Shown here: positions 16,967 through 24,802 of the stretch, piece by piece
Layout: each line of letters opens with the position of its first letter
How positions within the stretch are numbered: the stretch's first letter is position 1
DNA from: Candidatus Eiseniibacteriota bacterium
GTDB taxonomy: Bacteria > Joyebacterota > Joyebacteria > Joyebacterales > Joyebacteraceae
Length of the DNA stretch: 32,047 nucleotides
Assembly: GCA_030613615.1 (NCBI GenBank)
Contig: JAUWLR010000018.1
Span: 1-32,047, forward strand
Reading direction: 5' to 3'
Program-made: the position numbers and the translations under genes
Notes under the pieces: model-generated
What the model saw: the letters and a program-made list of their open reading frames with translations, nothing else
Told to the model about the DNA's origin: nothing
Database searches by the model: none

Positions 16967-17170
16967 TCAGGCGGCCTTCTTCTTGTACTGGTCGATCGCT
17001 CCGGAGCGGATGCACCGTGTGCAGACCAGGATCTTCTTCGGAGTGCCGTTCACGACGACCTTGACCCGCTGGAGATTGGGCAGCCACCTGCGCTTTGTCA
17101 CGTTGTGGGCGTGACTGACGTTGTTGCCCACCTGCGGGTGTTTTCCGCAGATTTCACACTTCCTGGACAT
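16967..17170 (-). CDS. rpmB: 50S ribosomal protein L28
   Basis: A 67-residue basic ribosomal protein of the large subunit. It starts [20 protein letters not shown], the L28 signature, and continues with [14 protein letters not shown] and [11 protein letters not shown] before a Lys-rich end (KKKAA). Two Cys pairs (CEIC and CTRC) are kept, so this is the zinc-binding form. ATG 17170 has GGAGG five bases upstream; a longer frame to 17299 is not conserved. It stands alone, with its own probable promoter upstream and an 11-bp hairpin downstream. Confidence 0.96.
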   Translation of the reverse strand: MSRKCEICGKHPQVGNNVSHAHNVTKRRWLPNLQRVKVVVNGTPKKILVCTRCIRSGAIDQYKKKAA

Positions 17171-17202
17171 GTTTTCCTCCGCGATTTCTAGGACAGAACC
17201 TA

Positions 17203-17231
17203 AATCTAGCACGCGGGGCAACCGGGAGCAA
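17203..17231 (-). promoter_or_regulatory. Probable rpmB promoter
   Basis: Read on the minus strand: TTGCTC (17226-17231), a 17-base spacer and TAGATT (17203-17208), 33 bases before the rpmB start. The -35 is weak, but position and spacing fit. Confidence 0.45.
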
Positions 17232-17291
17232 GCCCTTTCGGAGCCTTCAGATGTCCCCGGAAATCCCCGGGAGGGGCTCCGGGCCATCGGC

Positions 17292-17320
17292 TTGACCACC
17301 TACCCGCGCTGGTCTAGAAT
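17292..17320 (+). promoter_or_regulatory. Promoter of the recG operon
   Basis: TTGACC (17292-17297), a 17-base spacer and TAGAAT (17315-17320). Transcription should begin near 17327, which places the ATA codon at 17377 about 50 bases into the message and excludes starts upstream of 17327. Confidence 0.7.
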
Positions 17321-17376
17321 CCGACAGGGCCCGCAGACGGGTCCCGACCAGCCGCATTTCGAACACGGAGGCCGCG

Positions 17377-19467
17377 ATAGCTGCCGAGACGACTCTCCAC
17401 TCAGAGGTACGCAATCTCAAGGGCGTGGGCCCTAGGTCGGCCGAGCTCTTCGCCAAGGCCGACGTCGAGACCATGGAGGACCTCCTCTACTACGTTCCAA
17501 GGGCTTACACCGACTGGTCCAACATCTCGACCGTCGGGTCGCTCAGGACGGGCGACAGGGTCACGGTTATCGTGCGGGTCGTCTCGTGTGACATCCTGCG
17601 GCGCGGTCGGAAGGAGATCTTCGTCGCGGCTCTGGAGGACGACACCGGCGCGGTCTTCGCGCGGTGGTTCGGCCAGGGCTATCTCAAGAACGTGCTCACG
17701 GCGGGCAGCAGGGCCGTCGTCAGCGGCGAAGTGAGGTTCGACAGGTTCGCCCGGAGGATCGAGTTCCTCAACCCCGCGTTCGAACTGATGAGCGACGACG
17801 CGGCGGCAGAGCTTGTGCACGCCGGGCGTATCGTGCCCGAGTACTCGCAGATAGGAACGCTGTCCGGAAGGCGCATCCGCGGGCTCGTCAAGAGGGCCCT
17901 CGACAGGTTCCTCGACCAGCTCGTCGACCCCCTGCCCGAGAGCGTGCTGAGAAAGCGGCGTCTCCCGGGTCTCGTGAAGTCGGTCGCCGACGTGCACTTC
18001 CCTCCGTCGCTCGAGCGCGCGGCGCGGGCCCGGTCGCGGCTGGCGTACGAGGAGTTCTTTCTGTTCCAGGTTCTGGTCGCCCTCAAGAAACGGCAGCTGG
18101 CGGAGAGCGGTCGCGCGATCCGGATCGCGTGGCGCGACGACGAGCACGCGAGATTCACCGGGTCACTGTCCTTCGAGCTCACCGGCGCGCAGAGACGCGT
18201 CATCGGTGAGATCGGCGGTGACCTCGGGCGCGGCGAACCTATGAACAGGTTGCTTCAGGGCGATGTCGGCTCGGGCAAGACCGCCGTGGCGGCGGCGGCC
18301 ATGCATCAGGCCGTCGCCTCCGGGCACCAGGCGGCGATCATGGCGCCCACGGAGATCCTCGTGGAGCAGCACTTCGAGAATCTGAGGGCGCTCCTCGCGC
18401 CGCTGGGTGACCGCGTCGTGCTCCTGCGTGGCGGGATGAGAGCGGGGGAACGCGGCGAGGCGCTCGGGCTCATCGGAAGCGGGGAGGCACAGATCGTCGT
18501 GGGCACGCACGCCCTCATTCAAGAGACGACGAACTTCTCAGACCTGGCCTTAGCGGTCGTCGACGAGCAGCACAGATTCGGCGTGGTCCAGCGTGCCGCC
18601 CTTCGCGAAAAGGGGAGCGCGCCGCACATCCTCGTCATGACCGCGACGCCGATCCCAAGGACGCTGGCGCTCACCGTCTACGGCGATCTCGACGTGTCGG
18701 TTCTGGACGAGATGCCGCCCGGCAGAGAGAAGGTCGTGACCGCCGTAAGGGATGAGGCCGCGAGAAGTAAGGTCTACGACTTCCTGAGGAGCGAGGTAGT
18801 GTCCGGCAGGCAGGTCTTCATCGTGTACCCGCTCGTCGAGGAGTCGCAGAAGATGGAGCTTGCGGCCGCGACGAAGATGTATGAGGAACTCAAGGAGCAG
18901 ACGTTCGCGGACGCCACGGTCGGGCTCGTCCACGGGCGCATGAAGCCGGAGGAGAAGGACGCCGTAATGGAGGGCTTCAAGGCGGGGAACACGGATATTC
19001 TCGTATCGACGACGGTCGTCGAGGTGGGCGTTGACGTTCCGAACGCCACCGTGATGGTCATCGAACACGCGGAGCGGTTCGGGCTCGCGCAGCTCCACCA
19101 GCTAAGGGGCCGGGTGGGCAGGGGAGCCCATCAATCCTACTGTATCCTGATGGTGGGACGCGGCGCGTCCGACGAGGCGCGCGAGCGCATTCAGGTGCTG
19201 GCGGACACGAACGACGGATTTGTCATTGCCGAGAAGGACCTGAGGATGCGAGGTCCCGGCGAGTTCCTCGGCGTGAGGCAGCATGGTCTGCCGAGGTTCT
19301 CGGTCGCGGACTTAAGGTCTGACTCGCGCCTGCTCGTGCAGGCGAGGGACGACGCCTTCGCGTTCGTGACGGGCGATTCGGACATGAGCACGCGGGCAGG
19401 CAGGCTCTTGCTCGACGCGACGAAGAGACGATTCAGGGGACGCGGGGCGTTTATGGACGTGGCATAG
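17377..19467 (+). CDS. recG: ATP-dependent DNA helicase RecG
   Basis: A monomeric superfamily-2 helicase that remodels stalled replication forks and Holliday junctions. Seen: wedge-domain start NLKGVGPRSAELF, an OB-fold (about 50-130), Walker A GDVGSGKT (about 295-302), DEQHRFG box, motif III MTATPIPRTLAL, then VGLVHGRMKPEEKD, STTVVEVGVDVPNA and QLRGRVGRG of the second helicase lobe. The start is unusual: no ATG, GTG or TTG occurs in frame between the stop at 17293 and GTG 17425, which would cut into the conserved NLKGVGP segment. ATA at 17377 has GGAGG five bases upstream and would give a 696-residue protein. GTG 17425 (680 residues) is the conservative alternative. Confidence 0.96.
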   Translation: MAAETTLHSEVRNLKGVGPRSAELFAKADVETMEDLLYYVPRAYTDWSNISTVGSLRTGDRVTVIVRVVSCDILRRGRKEIFVAALEDDTGAVFARWFGQGYLKNVLTAGSRAVVSGEVRFDRFARRIEFLNPAFELMSDDAAAELVHAGRIVPEYSQIGTLSGRRIRGLVKRALDRFLDQLVDPLPESVLRKRRLPGLVKSVADVHFPPSLERAARARSRLAYEEFFLFQVLVALKKRQLAESGRAIRIAWRDDEHARFTGSLSFELTGAQRRVIGEIGGDLGRGEPMNRLLQGDVGSGKTAVAAAAMHQAVASGHQAAIMAPTEILVEQHFENLRALLAPLGDRVVLLRGGMRAGERGEALGLIGSGEAQIVVGTHALIQETTNFSDLALAVVDEQHRFGVVQRAALREKGSAPHILVMTATPIPRTLALTVYGDLDVSVLDEMPPGREKVVTAVRDEAARSKVYDFLRSEVVSGRQVFIVYPLVEESQKMELAAATKMYEELKEQTFADATVGLVHGRMKPEEKDAVMEGFKAGNTDILVSTTVVEVGVDVPNATVMVIEHAERFGLAQLHQLRGRVGRGAHQSYCILMVGRGASDEARERIQVLADTNDGFVIAEKDLRMRGPGEFLGVRQHGLPRFSVADLRSDSRLLVQARDDAFAFVTGDSDMSTRAGRLLLDATKRRFRGRGAFMDVA

Positions 19468-19475
19468 GAGGTCGG

Positions 19476-20021
19476 ATGACCAGGGAAGAGGCGATCGCTG
19501 TCATCAATGAGAACTGCGGGAACAAGAATCTGGTGAAGCACATGCTTGCCACCGAGGCCGTGATGGTCGGTCTTGCGGGGAAGCTCAGTGAGGACGCAGA
19601 GTCGTGGGCGCTGGCGGGGCTTCTTCACGACCTGGACTACGAAGAGACCGTCGATGATCCCGACCGGCACGGTCTCGTTTCGGCTGAGAAGCTGGGCGAG
19701 CTGGGCATCTCCGAGGAGATAATCCACGCGGTCAAAGCCCACAACGAGCACGTGACGCGCGATAGCACCATGGACAGGGCGCTTTACGCCAGCGACCCGG
19801 TGACGGGACTCATCGTTGCGGCGGCGCTCATGCATCCCGACAAGAAGCTGGCCGGGCTCGATGTCGACTTCGTTATGCGCAGATTCAAGGAGAAACGTTT
19901 CGCCGCAGGCGCGAGCAGGGAGCAGATCGCGGCGTGCTCCGAGTTGGGTCTCTCTCTCGAGGAGTTCATCGGAGTGGCGCTCGCGTCGATGCAGGGTATC
20001 AGCGGGGAGTTGGGACTCTAG
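19476..20021 (+). CDS. HD-superfamily metal-dependent hydrolase
   Basis: A 181-residue soluble protein of the HD/HDIG phosphohydrolase superfamily. Metal-ligand motifs: KHMLATE near residue 23, LLHDLDYE near 50, a further His in EEIIHAVKAHNEH near 88-96, and Asp in YASDPVTGLI near 105. It is co-transcribed with recG, eight bases after its stop, with GGAGG upstream of ATG. Members of this predicted-hydrolase group often act on nucleotides, but the substrate cannot be read here. Its stop codon shares the palindrome CTAG with the stop of the convergent M23 gene. Confidence 0.88.
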   Translation: MTREEAIAVINENCGNKNLVKHMLATEAVMVGLAGKLSEDAESWALAGLLHDLDYEETVDDPDRHGLVSAEKLGELGISEEIIHAVKAHNEHVTRDSTMDRALYASDPVTGLIVAAALMHPDKKLAGLDVDFVMRRFKEKRFAAGASREQIAACSELGLSLEEFIGVALASMQGISGELGL

Positions 20022-21271
20022 TAGAGCACGCTCTCCGGATTGGTTCTCTTCCCGGCTTTCCTCACCTCGAAGTGGACGTGCGGGCCCGTAGACACGCCCG
20101 TCGACCCCACCTTGGCTACGCGCTCGCCCTTCTTCACGATCTGGCCGCGGTTGACGAGGATCGTCGAGCAATGCCCGTAGAGCGTCTCGTAACCGTTCGG
20201 GTGCTCGATGACAACGGTCTTCCCGTAGCCGCCCTTCCAGCCGACGAAAGTCACTCGCCCCTGGAGCGCGGCGCGAATCGAGCTGCCGTACGGCGCGGCA
20301 ATGTCGAGACCCGTGTGCATCATGCGTCGACGGTAGCCCGGGTGCAGGCGCATGCCGTAGCGGCTCGAGATCCTCCCGTGCACCGGCCACCCGAATCGGA
20401 ACAGATGGGAGAAGGCGCCGGAGCCCGGGATGAAGAGCTTGTCACCAATGTGCAGGCCGGTGATGTCGACGCCGGGGTTGGCGTTGACCAGGTCGGTCAG
20501 TTCGACCTCATACTTCTTGCAGATTCCGCTGACGGTGTCGCCCTTCTTGAGGCTCACGTAGGTCCCGTCAGTATCCGGGACCTCGAGGATCTGGCCGGGG
20601 CGCAGGAAACGTGCGCTCGGCAGGTCGTTCATTGCGACGATCGTCTCCATGCGGACATCGTACTTCCTGGCGATGTTCCACAGGCACTCGCCGGGAGCGA
20701 CCGCGTGGCGGGTAATGGTCGGTGCGCCGTTCTTGGTCTTGCCGTTACCGCCCATCGGGGCGCTCTTGGAGAGGGCGTACAGGAATTCCAGCGAGCGGTC
20801 CCAGCTGCGGTCACGGGAATAGAGGAGCGGCAGCCGGACCTCGCACTTGCGCTTGGGCACACGCGCATAGCTCGCGCTGTTCGCGCTGGCCAGCAGGTCC
20901 ATGTCGATGCCGTACTCCATCGCGATCGACTCGAGATCCTGCCCCGGCTCCGCGACGTACTCGTAGCTCGGGGTGCCCTCCGGGACGGGAGTCACGAGAC
21001 CTATGATATCGAAACTGGACTTGAGGTAATCGCTGCTCGTCCCGCCGAGCACGCGCCCCCAGGGCGAGAGCTGCGTGAACATCGGGGCGCGGGAGTTCAA
21101 CTCCACGTTGCTTGACACCGCGACACGGCTGACCGCCAACCCGGAGGCCACGACGAGCGTTACGACGACCGCTGAGAGCCATACATAGAAACGCACGGTT
21201 CGCGGAAGGCGACCGAAATGGCCCGACAGCATATCGGCCAGTGTGGCTTCTGTCTGCGTGTGGTTACTCAT
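20018..21271 (-). CDS. LysM-repeat M23 metalloendopeptidase, membrane-anchored
   Basis: A 417-residue envelope enzyme that likely cuts peptidoglycan cross-links or activates amidases. Order: a cytoplasmic N-terminus, one transmembrane helix (about 27-47, FYVWLSAVVVTLVVASGLAV), three LysM domains (near YEYVAEPGQDLESIAMEYGI, HAVAPGECLWNIARKYDV and VSLKKGDTVSGICKKYEV), and a C-terminal peptidase M23 domain with zinc ligands HTGLDIA (HxxxD) and HVHFE (HxH). All catalytic residues are present, so it is not a degenerate (NlpD/EnvC-like) form. ATG 21271 is chosen because the promoter lies directly upstream. No strong ribosome site is visible, in keeping with a near-leaderless message. Confidence 0.93.
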   Translation of the reverse strand: MSNHTQTEATLADMLSGHFGRLPRTVRFYVWLSAVVVTLVVASGLAVSRVAVSSNVELNSRAPMFTQLSPWGRVLGGTSSDYLKSSFDIIGLVTPVPEGTPSYEYVAEPGQDLESIAMEYGIDMDLLASANSASYARVPKRKCEVRLPLLYSRDRSWDRSLEFLYALSKSAPMGGNGKTKNGAPTITRHAVAPGECLWNIARKYDVRMETIVAMNDLPSARFLRPGQILEVPDTDGTYVSLKKGDTVSGICKKYEVELTDLVNANPGVDITGLHIGDKLFIPGSGAFSHLFRFGWPVHGRISSRYGMRLHPGYRRRMMHTGLDIAAPYGSSIRAALQGRVTFVGWKGGYGKTVVIEHPNGYETLYGHCSTILVNRGQIVKKGERVAKVGSTGVSTGPHVHFEVRKAGKRTNPESVLY

Positions 21272-21284
21272 AAGATGACTCGAG

Positions 21285-21313
21285 AATATACGGCTCCTGA
21301 ACCACTGTGTCAA
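21285..21313 (-). promoter_or_regulatory. Consensus promoter of the M23 gene with a very short leader
   Basis: On the minus strand: TTGACA (21308-21313), a 17-base spacer and TATATT (21285-21290). With a start point about seven bases after the -10, the message would begin near 21278, only six or seven bases before ATG 21271. Confidence 0.75.
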
Positions 21314-21395
21314 GTTCGCAACAACCCACCGGTACGAATAGAGCAGATGCAAGCATCGGGCCGAGCCGGCACTTCTAAAGCGCACGTACGGCTTC

Positions 21396-22325
21396 TTAGA
21401 GCAGTTTGAACGTGAACCCTAACGAGAGCGTTTCTTTGAGCCTCACGTCCGGGTCGATTTCCTTGTCGTACAGCACCTGAACGTAGAGATTGACGACGAT
21501 GTGCTTGGTGATCCCTGCGGAGAACGTGTTCTCCCAGTTGATGTCTATCGACTTCCAGTCGTCAGCGTTCGGCGACCCCTCGAGCGCGTCCGACTCGGAG
21601 CAGTAGAATGCCTGGTAGACCGTCAGGTCGCTCGTCAGCGTTATGGCGCCGTCGGCGAGGGGAGTCCTGAACGTACTGATGAACTCGACGCCCGCGTCGT
21701 TGGTGAAGATGTCCTCCCGCGTCGTTTCGCCCTCGGGCAGCGCGTTCCGATTGAGGTGCTGACGTACGGCCCCGCCCAGCCGCGTCGTCCAGTCGCGCTT
21801 CTCCTCCTTGATGAAGACGCGCGCGATGCCGACGCTCTCCGTGAATGTGGTCGGGTTCAGCGTGTGGGTCTTCTCCGGGTCGCTCGTGTCGAGGAACCTG
21901 GACTCCACGCGCCCCGATGCGAACGGGTCGACGGGCCACCCGTAGGCGAACCGGAAGACGCTCCCGAAGTCGATGAGATCCGTGTTCTTGGAGGGTCTGT
22001 CCCACTTCTTCGAGTCCTCATCCTGTTTGTGCGTCTGGCCGAAGGACAGCTTGAGCGTGTTCCTGTTGTTGACAACGTCCGTCAGCTGGTTCTCGGCGAG
22101 CGTGTTCGAGTTGAACGCCCAGGAGAGAGAGCCCGTCTCGTCGCCGTCCCAGTTGTCGGTGTAGGCGTTCTGCGTGAGTGTCAGGTTGATGTCGGAAGAC
22201 ACCTGCCATCCGTCCGGAACAGCCGCCTCATCCGTCCCGTCCGCCGGAGCGGCCTCGTCGGCGGGGGCGGGGGAGGCCGTCACAAGCGCCGCTGAGGCCA
22301 TTATCAGGACAAGCCAGAGTTTCAT
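21396..22325 (-). CDS. DUF3078-like outer-membrane beta-barrel protein
   Basis: A 309-residue exported protein. ATG 22325 has AAGGAG upstream and opens a signal peptide MKLWLVLIMASAALVTASPA. The mature part begins with an Ala/Asp/Glu-rich linker, then GWQVSSDINLTLTQNAYTDN and NWDGDETGSLSWAFNSN. That pattern (Asn/Gln-rich strand, NW-Gly, alternating aromatic strands) resembles DUF3078 proteins, common in Bacteroidota and relatives. Repeated amphipathic strands continue to the end (LSLGFTFKLL), consistent with a barrel. The function is unknown; a porin-like or structural role is a guess. It follows mscS on the same strand. Confidence 0.75.
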   Translation of the reverse strand: MKLWLVLIMASAALVTASPAPADEAAPADGTDEAAVPDGWQVSSDINLTLTQNAYTDNWDGDETGSLSWAFNSNTLAENQLTDVVNNRNTLKLSFGQTHKQDEDSKKWDRPSKNTDLIDFGSVFRFAYGWPVDPFASGRVESRFLDTSDPEKTHTLNPTTFTESVGIARVFIKEEKRDWTTRLGGAVRQHLNRNALPEGETTREDIFTNDAGVEFISTFRTPLADGAITLTSDLTVYQAFYCSESDALEGSPNADDWKSIDINWENTFSAGITKHIVVNLYVQVLYDKEIDPDVRLKETLSLGFTFKLL

Positions 22326-22368
22326 GTGCGTTCTCCTTGTGTGTTCTGCCAGATCCCAGAAGGACAGA

Positions 22369-22397
22369 CGCACCGCCCGCGTCCCTGCGACGGTGCG
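22369..22397 (-). terminator. Hairpin between mscS and the DUF3078-like gene
   Basis: CGCACCG (22369-22375) and CGGTGCG (22391-22397) form a perfect seven-base stem with a 15-base loop in the 106-base gap. There is no U-run, so it is possibly a partial terminator or processing site between the two minus-strand genes. Confidence 0.35.
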
Positions 22398-22431
22398 GCG
22401 CATCTGCCATCCTGCGGGGCATCAGAGTCTT

Positions 22432-23235
22432 CTACTCTTTGCTGAGATGCACGTCCAGCTGCGGGAACGGGATCTCGATGCCCGCTTCCGGCAACCCCAC
22501 GAGCACGGACTTCGAGATATCGCCCTTGACCGCCCAGTAGTTCTCCGTGTTCGTCCACGGCCTGAGCGCCAGGTTGACCGACGAGTCGGCCAGCTCTGTT
22601 ATGACGACCGCCGGCTCGGGGTCGTCCAGGACGAGCGGGTGCGCCTTCATGATGGCCATCGCCACCTGGACCGCCTTGTCCACGCTGCTTCCGTAGCTGA
22701 TGCCGACGGCGACGTCGGCGCGCCTCGTGGGCATGCGCGTGGCGTTCTCGATCGCGGCGCCCCACACCTGCGAGTTCGGGATGGTTATGAACACGTTGTC
22801 GCCCGTCAGGAGTTCCGTCGCCATGATGCCGATGGCTCTCACTTTGCCGGTCTTCCCGTTGATCGTGACGACCTCGCCGATATCGATCGGCCTGAGGGCG
22901 GCGATCCACGTCCCGGACGCGATGTTGTTGACCGTGTCGGACATACCGAAGCCCATAATGAGGCCTGCCATGGCGGCGAGGCTCACAAGTATGGAGCCAA
23001 CAGTGACACCGAGCGTAGTCAGCACGAGAAGGATGACGAGCACGTAGAGGAGCGCGCTCAGGAACCGGGACAGGAACTCGACCAGGATGTCCGAGAGCTT
23101 CGTCTTGCGCATGGACCGCCTGAAGAACCCCAGGACGATCCGGGCGGCGATGATCCCGACGACCAGTGCGACCACGGCGGTCAGAAGCTGCATCAAGGTG
23201 ATACTCGTGAACGGCAGTGTTGCATCCAGACTCAC
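22432..23235 (-). CDS. Small-conductance mechanosensitive channel MscS
   Basis: A 267-residue inner-membrane channel that opens on membrane tension and releases solutes during hypo-osmotic shock. Three transmembrane helices: about 14-37, 57-80 and the pore-lining third helix (GSILVSLAAMAGLIMGFGMS, then VNNIASGTWIAALRPIDIGE) with the Gly/Ala pattern of MscS. The soluble vestibule follows with ITIPNSQVWGAAIENATRM, ending in IPFPQLDVHL, the usual MscS C-terminal motif. The start is GTG 23235 with AGGAGG six bases upstream; an upstream ATG at 23382 lacks a ribosome site and lies beyond the probable promoter. It is divergent from the sensor kinase gene. Confidence 0.93.
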   Translation of the reverse strand: MSLDATLPFTSITLMQLLTAVVALVVGIIAARIVLGFFRRSMRKTKLSDILVEFLSRFLSALLYVLVILLVLTTLGVTVGSILVSLAAMAGLIMGFGMSDTVNNIASGTWIAALRPIDIGEVVTINGKTGKVRAIGIMATELLTGDNVFITIPNSQVWGAAIENATRMPTRRADVAVGISYGSSVDKAVQVAMAIMKAHPLVLDDPEPAVVITELADSSVNLALRPWTNTENYWAVKGDISKSVLVGLPEAGIEIPFPQLDVHLSKE

Positions 23236-23331
23236 GGCTGCCTCCTGGCCCTGTGGCGGACCGGTTGTGGAGAACGACGCGCTCTCCACGAGCGTGGGCG
23301 CTTCCGTCTCCCTCTGTTTGGAGTGACAGAT

Positions 23332-23361
23332 GGGATAGCACGCCGCGCCGCTGGTTGTCAA
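23332..23361 (-). promoter_or_regulatory. Probable mscS promoter
   Basis: On the minus strand: TTGACA (23356-23361), an 18-base spacer, TGC and TATCCC (23332-23337). A perfect -35 and the extended -10 TGC compensate for the weak hexamer. It is back to back with the kinase promoter, 46 bases apart. Confidence 0.55.
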
Positions 23362-23407
23362 GCTGGTTCCCCGGGGCCGCAACTGCCCTGAACCGCGCCA
23401 ATTGACC

Positions 23408-23436
23408 TTGACACACGCCTACGCTGGCAATAACAT
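23408..23436 (+). promoter_or_regulatory. Probable promoter of the kinase-to-uvrB gene string
   Basis: TTGACA (23408-23413), a 17-base spacer and TAACAT (23431-23436). It makes in-frame starts at 23402 and 23435 unlikely and gives a leader of about 80 bases before ATG 23522. Confidence 0.6.
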
Positions 23437-23521
23437 GACGGCGATTGAGGCCGCTCTGTGGGCTTTCTCCGCCTTGCCCGGCGACCCAGCCTTTCGGGCT
23501 GACAACTCGGGGTGTTCGAGC

Positions 23522-24802
23522 ATGCTTGCCATCGGGGTTACCGCTGCTCGTGGTGTTCCGTGGGTGCTGGCGATGCCCCTCGCCGGGGTCGCGGCGGCGC
23601 TCCTGGTGGGCATCGCGATCGGCTGGCTGTTCGGCAGGGCCCAACGGATACTGGCCGCGCAGAAGCGCCGCGAGATCGCCAAGAGCAAACAGCAGCTTCG
23701 GGCCATATTCGACGGCATCACCGACGGGCTCATAATCGTGGACAGAGACTTCACCGTCATGGCCGTCAACAAGGCCGAAGCCGCCTTCCTGGGCAGTACG
23801 CCTCAGGAGTTGGTGGGGAAGCCGTGCTACGAGATCTACTGCAGGGGTGATAGGGCCTGCGAGAGCTGTCCCGCTCACGAGACCTTCGCGACCGGCAAAC
23901 CTGTTCTCGTTTCCAAGATCGAACACCGGTCCGGGTACCATCGCACGGGTGTCGACGTCTACACGTTTCCGGTCAAGGACGAGGACGGCAGGACCGTCCA
24001 GGCTATCCAGTACATCAAGGATGTCACCGACCGCCTCAAGCTCCAGAGTCAGCTTCGCGAGGTGGAACAGATGACCGGCATCGGTCACATGGCGGCCAAC
24101 GTCGCGCACGAGATCCGGAACCCGCTGATTGCAGTGGGCGGGTTTGCGAGGCAGCTGCACGAGGGCCTGGATGCCGACGATCCCCGCAGGGAGTTCACCA
24201 GCATCATTCTCGAGGAGGTCACGAGACTCGAGCAGATCCTGCGCGAGCAGCTGACGCTCGAGAGGCATCTCCAGCCGGTGCTCGCTCCTGTCGAGGTCAA
24301 CCGGATACTCAAGGATGTCTGGAAGCTGCTCTCACACGGGATGCTCTCGTCGCGGGTGCGGCTTATCGGCGACCTCGCGGACGGGTTGCCGGTGACGATG
24401 GGGGACACCAATCAGCTCAAGCAGGCGTTCCTCAACGTCATCAGCAACGCGATCCAGTCGATGCCGGACGGCGGGAGGATCGAGATATCGACGGAGCAGT
24501 CCGGACAGATGATAGTCGTTACGGTCCGCGACAACGGCCCGGGCATTTCCAAGGAGATCATGGACAAGCTCTTTGTGCCCTTCTTCACGACCAGAAAGGC
24601 GGGGTCGGGGCTCGGGATGCCCGTGACCCTGCGGATCGTAGAGAACCACGGCGGCAACATCAGCGTGGACAGCGCTCCCGGTGAGGGGACGCCCGTGCGC
24701 ATCTCAATCCCTATAGTGAGAAGCGCACCCGAGGTCGAGCATCGGGTGCTCTATGGCGATTCACCGGAGGTTCCGAATGACGAAACTGCTGGTCGTCGAT
24801 GA
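23522..24802 (+). CDS. Membrane PAS-domain sensor histidine kinase
   Basis: A two-component sensor of about 426 residues. One N-terminal hydrophobic helix (about 14-34, LAGVAAALLVGIAIGWLFG) anchors it; a PAS domain follows (QLRAIFDGITDGLIIVD to IKDVTDRLK) with a cluster of four Cys (102, 107, 113, 116; CRGDRACESCP), then HisKA with His196 in NVAHEIRNPL, and HATPase motifs NVISNAIQSMPDGG, DNGPGIS and GSGLGMPV. The Cys cluster recalls redox or metal-binding PAS domains. I chose ATG 23522 because earlier starts fall within the promoter; its ribosome site is weak, so 23435 cannot be excluded. Its 3' end overlaps the receiver gene, its evident partner. Confidence 0.9.
   Translation: MLAIGVTAARGVPWVLAMPLAGVAAALLVGIAIGWLFGRAQRILAAQKRREIAKSKQQLRAIFDGITDGLIIVDRDFTVMAVNKAEAAFLGSTPQELVGKPCYEIYCRGDRACESCPAHETFATGKPVLVSKIEHRSGYHRTGVDVYTFPVKDEDGRTVQAIQYIKDVTDRLKLQSQLREVEQMTGIGHMAANVAHEIRNPLIAVGGFARQLHEGLDADDPRREFTSIILEEVTRLEQILREQLTLERHLQPVLAPVEVNRILKDVWKLLSHGMLSSRVRLIGDLADGLPVTMGDTNQLKQAFLNVISNAIQSMPDGGRIEISTEQSGQMIVVTVRDNGPGISKEIMDKLFVPFFTTRKAGSGLGMPVTLRIVENHGGNISVDSAPGEGTPVRISIPIVRSAPEVEHRVLYGDSPEVPNDETAGRR

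Noticed and set aside
23437-23521. Possible riboswitch in the kinase leader
   Set aside because: Only a five-base stem (CAGCC/GGCTG) is visible, and no match to cyclic-di-GMP or other class signatures that I know.
22322-24268. 648-codon minus-strand frame across mscS and the kinase
   Set aside because: Overlaps two real genes on both strands and has low-complexity Arg/His-rich translation.
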